Origin: Gemmatimonadota bacterium
Lineage (GTDB): Bacteria > Gemmatimonadota > Gemmatimonadetes > Longimicrobiales > Gaopeijiaceae
Reading direction: 5' to 3'
DNA length: 57,468 nt
Assembly: GCA_015664885.1 (NCBI GenBank)
Contig: DQPL01000020.1
Span: forward strand, 1-57,468
Shown: one piece after another, positions 18,134 through 25,969 of the stretch
Numbering within the stretch: the stretch's first letter is position 1
How the letters are laid out: each line of letters starts with the position of its first letter
The notes under the pieces: model-generated
Told to the model about the DNA's origin: nothing
What the model saw: the letters and a program-made list of their open reading frames with translations, nothing else
Database searches by the model: none
Program-made: the position numbers and the translations under genes

Positions 18134-19843
18134 CTAGTCGCTGCCGTCGATCCGGGCCGGACCTTCGGAGGCGAGTAGGCCACCGGGATTCATGATTCCA
18201 TCCGGGTCGAGCGACTCTTTGAGCTGACGAAGGGACGCTAACCCCCGTTCCGATAGCTCACGCTCAATCCAAGGCCGATGCTCGTAGCCGACGCCGTGGT
18301 GGTGTGACAGGGCACCACCGCCGCTCACGAACGTCTCGGTCGCGACCCGCTTGATCTCGGAGTACTGCTCGATCGCCTCTTCTGGTGTCGAACCCTCCCG
18401 ACAACGGACGGCGATGGTGTAGTAGAGGCAGGCGCCCGTCTCGTAGAGATGTGAGATGTGGCTGCCGATGTAACCGTGGAACCCTGTCACGTCACCTATG
18501 ACCCGGCGCAGCGCCTCGTTGCTCGTCTCATACAACCGCATGAGGTTGGACCACACCGTGGATGTCTCGAACGAGTCGGCGATCGCGCCGTAATCCATCA
18601 TGAAGTCACGCAAGTAGGGGACATCGTAGCGGGACTCCTTCCACGACTCCCCTGGACTCGCGCCGAGATCGAACGTCCGGTGCTTCTTGAAGATCGCCAT
18701 CGCGCCTCGGCGCAGTTCTAGAGTCAACTGTCTGGGACCCTCGAACGCCAGGACCAGCGCCGCCGGACGACCGTATCCGCGCGCTTTGAGCAGCTTTTTT
18801 GCGGGACCCTCGATCCAACGCTGAAAGCCGGTCGCAGGGTGCTTCGCCGCGAACATGAACTCGGTCTCAGCTTCGTCGCTCAGACGCGCCAGGCTAGGCA
18901 TATAGCCGCATTGAACGCACTCGTGCAACGCTGCGAATCCGTCCTGGAACGTCGGGAAAAGCAGCATGCGATAGTCTTCATACTCGGGAATCGCATGCAC
19001 GCGCATCGTGGCTCTCGTGATGACCCCGAACGTGCCCTCGCTGCCTACGAGAAGCCGATTCAGATCGGGTCCATTCGAAGCGGCAGGCAACGCTCTGGTC
19101 TCGATGACGCCGGTGGGCGTAACCACCGTCATGCCGACGACCATGTCCTCGATCTTTCCGTAGACGTTGGACTGCGTGCCGGCGGAGCGCGTGGCGAGCC
19201 ATCCTCCGAGCGTGGAATAGATGTAGGAATCTGGGTGGTGGCCCAACGTCAGACCGTGGGGTGCCAACGCCTCCTCGATCTGAGGTCCGAACAACCCGGG
19301 CTCGAGATCGGCGGTTCTCGACTGGGCATCCACCGCGAGCAGCCGATTCATACGGCGCATGTCGAGGGTGATGCCGGGCCGTGAATCGTGCGCAGTCCGC
19401 TCGACGCAACCGGCTACATTCGTGCCGCCCCCGAAAGGAACGAGAGTCGCGCCGTGCTGTGTTGCCAGCTCAACGATCCTGACCACGTCGTCGTGTCCTC
19501 CCGGATAAACGACGAGGTCCGGGGCGGTGTCGACGATCCCCGCACGCAGCCTGGCAACGTCCCGATAGCTGCGTCCGTAACAATGAACCAGACGATCGTC
19601 GTCGTCACCTCGGACGTTGCAGTCCCCCACAACCATTCTCAGCGCGCTCGCGAGTGACTCCGTGTTCCTCGCTGGTGGCAGACGGATCTCGGAGAGGTCT
19701 ACACGGGGCCGTAGATCCGGATCATCCCCCAACTCTCCTTTCTGTCGAATCCAGGGCCAGAGGCTTGGTCGAGCATCCATGTCGTACTCGATGCCCTCAA
19801 GCCCCCAGCCCCACCACTTATGCCGATACTTGTCGTCGCTCAT
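18134..19843 (-). CDS. Alkyl-dihydroxyacetonephosphate synthase-like FAD oxidase (ether-lipid synthesis)
   Basis: A 569-residue FAD-linked protein of the alkylglycerone-phosphate synthase family, which swaps the acyl chain of acyl-DHAP for a fatty alcohol to make the ether bond. The N-terminal KWWGWG (9-14) is typical of the bacterial relatives. The FAD-binding PCMH domain contains VPFGGGTNVAG (135-145), and the active-site histidine motif HHHGVG is at 514-519. The substrate cap and the C-terminal LDPDGIMNPGGLL are also present, so it appears complete. It overlaps the upstream fatty acyl-CoA reductase gene by 26 nt, so the two are coupled. Other FAD oxidases of this class (glycolate or D-lactate oxidase) lack the triple His, which supports the AGPS call. 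Confidence 0.85.
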   Translation of the reverse strand: MSDDKYRHKWWGWGLEGIEYDMDARPSLWPWIRQKGELGDDPDLRPRVDLSEIRLPPARNTESLASALRMVVGDCNVRGDDDDRLVHCYGRSYRDVARLRAGIVDTAPDLVVYPGGHDDVVRIVELATQHGATLVPFGGGTNVAGCVERTAHDSRPGITLDMRRMNRLLAVDAQSRTADLEPGLFGPQIEEALAPHGLTLGHHPDSYIYSTLGGWLATRSAGTQSNVYGKIEDMVVGMTVVTPTGVIETRALPAASNGPDLNRLLVGSEGTFGVITRATMRVHAIPEYEDYRMLLFPTFQDGFAALHECVQCGYMPSLARLSDEAETEFMFAAKHPATGFQRWIEGPAKKLLKARGYGRPAALVLAFEGPRQLTLELRRGAMAIFKKHRTFDLGASPGESWKESRYDVPYLRDFMMDYGAIADSFETSTVWSNLMRLYETSNEALRRVIGDVTGFHGYIGSHISHLYETGACLYYTIAVRCREGSTPEEAIEQYSEIKRVATETFVSGGGALSHHHGVGYEHRPWIERELSERGLASLRQLKESLDPDGIMNPGGLLASEGPARIDGSD

Positions 19844-21470
19844 CCGAGGTCCGTTCAGCAGTCTGGCCGCGCGCAGACCTAGTATCGGCTGGTGGTCTCT
19901 GGGCGCTAGCCCGTGGATCGCCCGCCACCTTCACGAGTCCAGGCAGCCAAGCGTTCACGACGTAATCGCGCCACGCGATGACGTCGATGTCCCAGGAGAA
20001 ACGATCACTGTCGACCGGCGCCAAAGCTTTGAGCAACGCACCCGAGTTGTCGGTGTCGAACTCGGGGCTTCGCTCGACGTAAAAACCGTAGACGTCGACG
20101 AACTCCTTCAAGCGCGAGAGACCGCGCAGCCGCACCGCAGCTCGACGGGCTGGACCCTTGAGGCCCAACCATGAGAGCAGCCTCCGTAGCAACTTGAGTA
20201 GCCGGCGCGCCCTCTCGAGCCTTCCAGAAAAAACACGCGGTGGGGTCCATTTGAACCTCCGGTCCTTCCAGTTGGGAGGAGCAAGCTCGCCGCCTCCTCG
20301 CTTGTATGCTTCCCGAACAAAGGTAGACATGTCGCCGAACGTCACGGGGTTCCTCTGGGCCGTCGCGATCTGATAAACCTCGAAGTGGGTAGGATCGTCG
20401 GGTGGCGCAGACGCAAGCGTCAGATTCGTGACTAGATCACAGGGCACGAGATCGAGTTTCGTGTCAGCGTAGCCCGCGAACTCGCGAAGATTGCCATGTC
20501 CGTACTCGATGGCGATGGGGTGAAACATTCGAATTTTGTCGAACCAGCCCGGCACGGGCTCGGCGATCGTTCCCTCGATGATCGAGGGGCGTACAATCGA
20601 CAGTGGAACGGACCCGCGATCGCGAGCGAGCAGCTGCTCAGCCAACGACTTGCTGAACTGATACGCATCCCTCCAGCCGTGCTCGATGGCAACCTCGGTC
20701 CCGTACTCGATAGCGGCACGGTTGGACAGATTTCGCCGTGACCGACCGCGTGTCTGCACGATGACCGGAACGGCCCGGCCGTTCTCGCCTGGCGAGTGGT
20801 CGGGGCGCTCGAGAAAAGTGGCGGCCCGAAGCGCGGCGCACCGAGCGAGCATTTGGTCGATCTCTTCGTCGAGAGAGAATTCAGCTGCCAGCCCCCCCTT
20901 CAAGGTTCTCAGCGTATGCCCGAGGGGGATAACTCTTTCGGGGGAAAGCTCGTAGGTGGTTTCGTACACGTAGGCCGTGGACACGTGTACGAGCGGAACG
21001 TTTCCGGCGTCCTGGGCAAGCTTCAGAATACGCCGCGCGCCTAGGGCGTTCACTTGAAGCGCGCGGTCGAACTCTTCCCGGAACGAGCAGGTCGCACCGC
21101 AGTTGATGATCATGGTCACTTCGCCGGCCAACTTCTCATACGCTGCGTCGTCGAGCCCCAAGTGCTTGAGGGCCAAGTCGCCGGCAACAGCCTCGACCTT
21201 GCTGCTCATCCTGGCGTGGAAGTGGCTCTGCCACTGGCTCCGGAGACGATCGAATACCGGAGAACGGATGATCTCCCAATCGACCCGCTCGATGGCGTCC
21301 ACCGAGCGACGCGGTCGTACGAGCAGATAGACCTTTTCGACGGACGGCAGATCGCGCAGGATCTTCTCGAGAACAGACTTCCCCAACATGCCGGTAGCGC
21401 CCGTCAGGAGGATGCGCTGCCCGGCGTACCGTTCCTGCAGCGGCAAGAGTCTCTTGGCTTCCGTCGTCAT
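19818..21470 (-). CDS. Fatty acyl-CoA (or acyl-ACP) reductase, male-sterility type
   Basis: A 550-residue NADPH-dependent reductase of the FAR family, producing long-chain fatty alcohols. The Rossmann motif is TGATGMLG (23-30), the catalytic YQFSK is at 270-274, and the strand VHVSTAYV (161-168) and segment SIVRPSIIEGT fit the family. A C-terminal FAR_C-like helical part (about 400-500) is followed by a polar tail of about 30 residues that overlaps the next gene. The product is the substrate expected by the AGPS-like enzyme encoded immediately downstream, so together they form the core of an ether-lipid pathway. Acyl-DHAP synthesis would have to come from elsewhere in the genome. Confidence 0.83.
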   Translation of the reverse strand: MTTEAKRLLPLQERYAGQRILLTGATGMLGKSVLEKILRDLPSVEKVYLLVRPRRSVDAIERVDWEIIRSPVFDRLRSQWQSHFHARMSSKVEAVAGDLALKHLGLDDAAYEKLAGEVTMIINCGATCSFREEFDRALQVNALGARRILKLAQDAGNVPLVHVSTAYVYETTYELSPERVIPLGHTLRTLKGGLAAEFSLDEEIDQMLARCAALRAATFLERPDHSPGENGRAVPVIVQTRGRSRRNLSNRAAIEYGTEVAIEHGWRDAYQFSKSLAEQLLARDRGSVPLSIVRPSIIEGTIAEPVPGWFDKIRMFHPIAIEYGHGNLREFAGYADTKLDLVPCDLVTNLTLASAPPDDPTHFEVYQIATAQRNPVTFGDMSTFVREAYKRGGGELAPPNWKDRRFKWTPPRVFSGRLERARRLLKLLRRLLSWLGLKGPARRAAVRLRGLSRLKEFVDVYGFYVERSPEFDTDNSGALLKALAPVDSDRFSWDIDVIAWRDYVVNAWLPGLVKVAGDPRASAQRPPADTRSARGQTAERTSDERRQVSA

Positions 21471-21568
21471 CGGCTGTAGTTAGTGGTTGATGCGGACCCG
21501 CACCAGAAACAAAAATAGGAATCTAGACCGCCATATGCGAGACTCCACCCCGAGACTCGGAGACCACA

Positions 21569-21859
21569 ATGGTTCCAGCGCAGTGCACCACCTGTGGAGA
21601 GACCGCCCGCACCTTTTGGCGGGAAGCGATGTCCCTGGCCACGAGGACCGTATGTGGCGGTTGTGGTCAAGAGGTGGTGAAGAGGGGGCGGAGCAGGGAA
21701 ACAGTGGCCGGCATCAGGTTCGTACTGGTCATGGCACTGGCCATCGCAGTGGCGAGGGAGGGCCTCGGGCTTCGACTCGGCCTCGCCTGCCTTGCCTACC
21801 TTCATCTACTTGGAGTGGTGGACGTGGCACACGGTAGTATGGGACGTGGAGACAGGTGA
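21569..21859 (+). CDS. Small zinc-ribbon membrane protein
   Basis: A 96-residue protein starting MVPAQCTTCGETARTFW, with a second pair CGGCG at about 28-32, so CxxC-x20-CxxC forms a probable zinc ribbon. A hydrophobic stretch (IRFVLVMALAIAVA, about 50-63) and a second shorter one follow, suggesting a membrane anchor. After about residue 78 the neighbouring frame reads IYLEWWTWHTVVWDVETG with an acidic tail and stop at 21925, which looks more protein-like than the annotated end. A one-base slip near the 3' end is therefore possible. It lies upstream of the dead WecG gene. Function unknown. Confidence 0.45.
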   Translation: MVPAQCTTCGETARTFWREAMSLATRTVCGGCGQEVVKRGRSRETVAGIRFVLVMALAIAVAREGLGLRLGLACLAYLHLLGVVDVAHGSMGRGDR

Positions 21860-21971
21860 GTTGGACGATGACGCCACGGGACCCGCCGAGCTGAGCGGAG
21901 GCGCGGAACCCGCCGCGTCCGGCTAGACGCCTCCTCAGGCACCCTGATTGACTACGCAAAGCGGGAGAAGA

Positions 21972-22732
21972 ATGAGCCGTAGCCCCACCCGCGTCTTGGG
22001 CGTGCCGATCACGCATCGCAGCCTGGACACGGCCACATCAGGAATCCAAGCCCGTGCCTCGTCCGGGCGGGGTGGCTACGTCTGCCTCACCAATGTGCAC
22101 ATGATCATGGAGGCGTTGGACGACCCGACGTTCTTCGAGGTGCTCGAGCAGGCCGAGGCGGCGGTCCCCGACGGCATGCCATTGGTCTAGTCGCTGCGGG
22201 CGGACGATTGTCGGGAAACCGAGCGTGTCGCGGGCATCGATCTCACGACCGCCGTGCTCGGTCTCGCTCAAGAAGAGGGACTGGCCGAGGGATTCTGTAG
22301 GGGGCAGCCGGATGTGCTGGAACAGCTACTCGAGTTTGTGCGGTCGCGGTGGCCAAGGGTGCGCATCGCGTATTCGTGCAGCCCCCGTTCCGCCCGCATA
22401 GCGAGAGCGAGGTGGAGCAACAGATCCAGCAGATCAACAGCTCAGGGGTTCAAATCCTGTTCGTGGGTCTGGGATGCCCCAAGTAGGAGCGTTGGATGGC
22501 CGCGAATCGGGCGCGGACGCCGGCCGTGATGCTCGGAGTCGGAGCCGTTTTCGACGTCCTCGCAGGGGCGAAGCCGCACGCGCCACTACTGATTCGCCGC
22601 CTGGGCTTCGAGTGGCTCTTTCGGTTGGTGCTGGAGCCGCGAAGGCTCCTCTGGAGATACGCGCGCCACAATCCTCGGTTTGTGTGGAGGCACATCACCG
22701 AGAGGGTGGGTCGGCAGCAGCTAAGGCCGTAA
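21972..22732 (+). pseudogene. WecG/TagA/CpsF-family glycosyltransferase, broken
   Basis: A complete WecG/TagA-like gene (UDP-sugar transfer to a lipid-linked carrier in surface polysaccharide synthesis) can be traced but is interrupted three times. It begins with ATG 21972 after GGGAGAAG and reads LGVPITHRSL ... CLTNVHMIMEAL ... AVPDGMPLV. A TAG at 22188 follows where the family has Trp. The frame goes on through AGIDLTTAVL and WPRVRIAYSCS, then shifts near 22375-22385 into PPFRPHSESEVEQQ. The signature GLGCPK-ERWMAANR has TAG (22484) for the usual Gln. The remainder to TAA 22732 is intact. Both nonsense codons are single transitions from TGG and CAG. The 3' end overlaps the convergent MFS gene by 12 nt. 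Confidence 0.85.
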
Positions 22733-23965
22733 CGTCTCGTACATGCGCAGCGCCACCACGAGCGCCGACAGCGCGGTGAGCCCCGCAACCGCCCAGATCG
22801 CTGCTTCGATCGATACGGCGTCGGCGATGATGCCGGCCACCAACGCACCGACCGCGAAACCAGTGTCCCGCCAGGTGCGGTAGACGCCTACGGCGGACGC
22901 TCTCCACTGTGGATGCGCGACGTCGCCAATCGCCGCAAGCAGTGTTGGATAGACCATAGCGGTGCCCACCCCCAGCAACGCGGACGCCGCAGCCCAGGCC
23001 CAGATCGCACTGGTGGACGCGATCGCAGCAATCGCTACAGCCTGCACCCCCATGCCGCCAGCAATGAGCCACTTTCTGCCCACACGGTCTGACAGGCCGC
23101 CGGTGAAGAGCTGGCCGAGCCCCCAAATGGCTGGGTAGATCGCGGTGAGCAGCCCGATCTGCCCCACGCCGAGGCCCTGGCTCGCGAAATAGATGGGGAA
23201 GACGCCCCAGGCGAGGCCATCGTTGAGGTTGTTAACCAACCCCGCCTGGCTGCACGCGGACAGCGCAGGCTCCTTGAAACTCGTGAGCATGAACACCTCG
23301 CGGGTCGATAGGCTCGCGGATGCGCCTGGATCTTGGGGTTGCCAGGAAGCGCTTTCGAGTCGTGCGAACTCGCGTGTCTCGCGCACAAAGAGCAGCGACA
23401 GACCCAGGCCCAGGCCCGCATACGCCAGCCCAAGAAAGAAGGGCTCGGGCCGCAGGCCCGCGCGTTCAGCGATGTAGCCCGTCAGCAGGGCGGTCACAGC
23501 CACCGCGAGGTAGCCCGCGGCCTCGTTGAAGCCCATCGCCAGGCCCCTACGTTTGGGTCCGACGAGGTCGATCTTCATGATGACCGTGGCCGACCACGAC
23601 AGTCCTTGATTCACCCCCAGCAGAGCGTTGGCGAAGACGACCCAGGACCAGGTAGGCGCCCAGATCAGTAGCAAAGGGACCGGGATGCCCACGATCCATC
23701 CGGCCAGCAGGACCGGCTTACGGCCGAAGCGGTCGCAGAGAGTACCGGCAGCGAAGTTGGCCGCCGCCTTCACAAGGCCGAACGCGATGATGAAGGTCAG
23801 CGCCGAGGTCAGCCCTGTGAGGCCGAACTCCTGCTCGGCAAGCAGAGGCAGGACCGCGCGCTCCTGCCCGATCATTCCGCCTACGAGGGCGTTTACGCCG
23901 ACGAGCAGGGAGAACTGGGCGAGGTTTTCCTTGAGGCCCAGCTGAATCGGCGGTCTTTCGGTCAA
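22721..23965 (-). CDS. MFS transporter
   Basis: A 414-residue major facilitator with twelve hydrophobic segments. The inter-helix 2-3 loop reads GTLCDRFGRKPVLLAG (about 95-110) and its second-half counterpart is GGLSDRVGRKWLIAGG; both match the MFS motif G-x3-D-R-x-G-R-[KR]. The start must be TTG at 23965, because no ATG or GTG lies upstream in frame before a stop and GGAG sits about 8 nt before it. The substrate cannot be told; the sequence resembles sugar-phosphate or drug exporters only loosely. Its 3' end overlaps the tail of the WecG pseudogene. Confidence 0.85.
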   Translation of the reverse strand: MTERPPIQLGLKENLAQFSLLVGVNALVGGMIGQERAVLPLLAEQEFGLTGLTSALTFIIAFGLVKAAANFAAGTLCDRFGRKPVLLAGWIVGIPVPLLLIWAPTWSWVVFANALLGVNQGLSWSATVIMKIDLVGPKRRGLAMGFNEAAGYLAVAVTALLTGYIAERAGLRPEPFFLGLAYAGLGLGLSLLFVRETREFARLESASWQPQDPGASASLSTREVFMLTSFKEPALSACSQAGLVNNLNDGLAWGVFPIYFASQGLGVGQIGLLTAIYPAIWGLGQLFTGGLSDRVGRKWLIAGGMGVQAVAIAAIASTSAIWAWAAASALLGVGTAMVYPTLLAAIGDVAHPQWRASAVGVYRTWRDTGFAVGALVAGIIADAVSIEAAIWAVAGLTALSALVVALRMYETLRP

Positions 23966-24047
23966 GCGCTCGTCTCCGGCTGCGACGCGAGGATTCTCGC
24001 GCTCATCTACCTCGAGGAGCTGAAGCGGCGGGTGGGGAAATAGGCCG

Positions 24048-24905
24048 CTATTGCCTCACGGCCCGCTCGCGCTTCCCCACGATGTTGAAGAACGCGAACA
24101 CCTTCGACAGCGTCTCAGGCACCTCCCGCACAAACAGCGAGTGGTCGCCACCCGGCACCTCGATGTAGACGTGCTGCATGCCCAGCTCTCGCATGCGCGC
24201 CACCCAGGTGCGACTCCCTGCGACGGGCACGGTCGCGTCCCCGTCACCGTGCAGTACCAACACGGGAATGTCCTTGAAGGCCTCAACCTCATCGAGAGCC
24301 TCACGGCGCGGAGCCGGCGCGGCGACGGCCAGCCCAGCCCAGATCTCGGGGTAGCGGGCAGCGAGGTGGTAGGTGCCCGCGCCACCCATCGAGTGACCCC
24401 ACAAATAGATGCGGCTGTCATCGATGTTGTAGCCCTCCTGCGCGATCGCGAGAACGTTCATGACGTCCTGCTCGCTCAGCTCACCGAGGTTGTCGGGCAG
24501 CGTGCCCTCGTCCGCGGCACGCGCGGCGCCGCGCGGGATTCCGTAGCCGCGACTCCCGTACCAAGCGCGACGGTGGTAGCCCAACGGAGACACGACGATG
24601 TACCCGTCCCGTTCGGCTGAATCGATGAAGCTGTCGTAGCCCATCATCCAGTCGTAGGGCCTGCCCAAGCCATGAAGCGCGACGATGAGCGGCCACGCTC
24701 GTGAGGCGTCGTAGTTGGAAGGCACAAAGAGGGCATACGGCACTTCTACGCCGGTCTCCTCGAATACGTAGCTGAGGCCCATCACCCTCGAGTCCGCGTC
24801 GACGACCGTGCCGGGCTCCTGGGCTGTCACGCCAACCGGGACGGCCACGCAAATCACTGCAGCCAATGCCAGTAGGCCGATAGCTCGGTGGCAACGCTCG
24901 ATCAT
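24048..24905 (-). CDS. Secreted alpha/beta-hydrolase esterase
   Basis: A 285-residue exported esterase or prolyl-oligopeptidase-like hydrolase. The signal peptide (MIERCHRAIGLLALAA to GVTAQE) is followed by the fold start VPYALFVPSNYD and oxyanion motif ALHGLG. The nucleophile is in GHSMGG (about 187-192), the acid in DGDATVP, and the His in GGDHSLF near the C-terminus, so the triad is complete. The open frame extends about 60 codons upstream, but ATG 24905 begins the signal peptide. The family includes feruloyl and PHB-depolymerase-like esterases; the substrate is not known. It is divergent from the SMP-30 gene. Confidence 0.82.
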   Translation of the reverse strand: MIERCHRAIGLLALAAVICVAVPVGVTAQEPGTVVDADSRVMGLSYVFEETGVEVPYALFVPSNYDASRAWPLIVALHGLGRPYDWMMGYDSFIDSAERDGYIVVSPLGYHRRAWYGSRGYGIPRGAARAADEGTLPDNLGELSEQDVMNVLAIAQEGYNIDDSRIYLWGHSMGGAGTYHLAARYPEIWAGLAVAAPAPRREALDEVEAFKDIPVLVLHGDGDATVPVAGSRTWVARMRELGMQHVYIEVPGGDHSLFVREVPETLSKVFAFFNIVGKRERAVRQ

Positions 24906-25068
24906 GGTTCTGTCCTCAGTTGACGGCCCCTCACTGTGCCCTGCCAACATCCGGTGCGGCACACGGACGGGCAAGCGGCTTGGTGCTGCGCTGAGCAAAG
25001 CCGCATACTGACTAGCGCACTCGCCGACCTCTCCCCGAGGTAGCTCTGGCAATAGAGGAGATTCGAGA

Positions 25069-25887
25069 ATGGACGGAGAGATCATCGCAACGGGCCTCGC
25101 GTTCCCTGAGGGGCCGGTGTGGCTGGACGGCAGTCTCTACGTCACCGAGATCCACACGGGACGCATATCGCGCTGGACCGTCGACGCAGGCATCGAGCTG
25201 GTCGCGGAGACAGGCGGCGGACCCAATGGGGCCACGCTGGGGCGGGATGGCGCGCTCTACGTGACCCAAAACGGAGGTGCATGGAGCGAACATCGAGCGA
25301 CTCCCGCGATCCAACGTGTCACGCTCGAGGGCGAGGTGAGCACGATCACGACCGAGGTGGCAGGGCTTACGCTCGGGGCGCCGAACGACCTCGCGTTCGG
25401 GCATGACGGCCGCCTCTACTTCACTGATCCTCGAGGCGCTCCCGACCCCGCGGAGAACAGCGACCCTGGACGGCTCTTCGTATGGGACGTCGAGGCAGTT
25501 ACCGGCGAGTTGCTGCGCGAGCTCGATCCGGTCTTCCCGAACGGGATCGCGTTCGCCGCGGACGGCACCATGTTTTGGACGGAGTCGTTCAGCCGGCACG
25601 TGATGAAGCTTCGGGACGGGAAAGCTCAAATCGTGATCGAGCTACCGGAGCGACACTTCCCCGACGGCATGTGCATCGGCGACGATGGGCGCCTCTACGT
25701 GGCCTCGACCTACGCGCACTGCGTGACGGTGCTCGACGGCGGTGAGATCGTAGACCGTCTGCTCTGCGGCGACGGCATGATTACGAACTGCTGCTTCGGA
25801 GGTACCGACCTATACGTCACCGAATCCCGCCATGGGACGCTGTGGCGATTTCCGGTGGGGTGCTCTGGCCTGGACCTACTGAGCTAG
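25069..25887 (+). CDS. SMP-30/gluconolactonase-family lactonase
   Basis: A 272-residue cytoplasmic propeller of the SMP-30/gluconolaconase/LRE family, calcium- or zinc-dependent lactonases of sugar-acid metabolism. It has the metal Glu in LAFPEGPVW (about 8-16), NDLAFGHDGRLYFTD (about 106-120) and PNGIAFAADG (about 148-157), with the catalytic Asp region PDGMCIGDDGRLYVAS (about 196-211). ATG 25069 is preceded by AGAGGAGA. The C-terminus ends abruptly (CSGLDLLS), and its stop lies inside a short degenerate repeat, so the last residues may have been altered. It may process lactones released by the PQQ sugar/alcohol dehydrogenases in this window; that link is inference. Confidence 0.83.
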   Translation: MDGEIIATGLAFPEGPVWLDGSLYVTEIHTGRISRWTVDAGIELVAETGGGPNGATLGRDGALYVTQNGGAWSEHRATPAIQRVTLEGEVSTITTEVAGLTLGAPNDLAFGHDGRLYFTDPRGAPDPAENSDPGRLFVWDVEAVTGELLRELDPVFPNGIAFAADGTMFWTESFSRHVMKLRDGKAQIVIELPERHFPDGMCIGDDGRLYVASTYAHCVTVLDGGEIVDRLLCGDGMITNCCFGGTDLYVTESRHGTLWRFPVGCSGLDLLS

Positions 25888-25940
25888 GACCAGTCTACTG
25901 AGCTAGGCTCGATCTCCTTAGCTGAGCTCGGTCTCCTTGA
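25876..25940 (+). repeat. Degenerate ~20-nt tandem repeat at a gene end
   Basis: CTACTGAGCTAGG occurs exactly twice (25876-25888 and 25895-25907) with a 19-nt period. Two poorer copies follow (CCTTAGCTGAGCTCGG and CCTTGAGCC). The first copy contains the stop codon of the SMP-30-like gene. It looks like local slippage or duplication rather than a mobile element. Confidence 0.5.
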
Positions 25941-25969
25941 GCCAGCAGCTCGCGCGGCCAGACTAGCGG

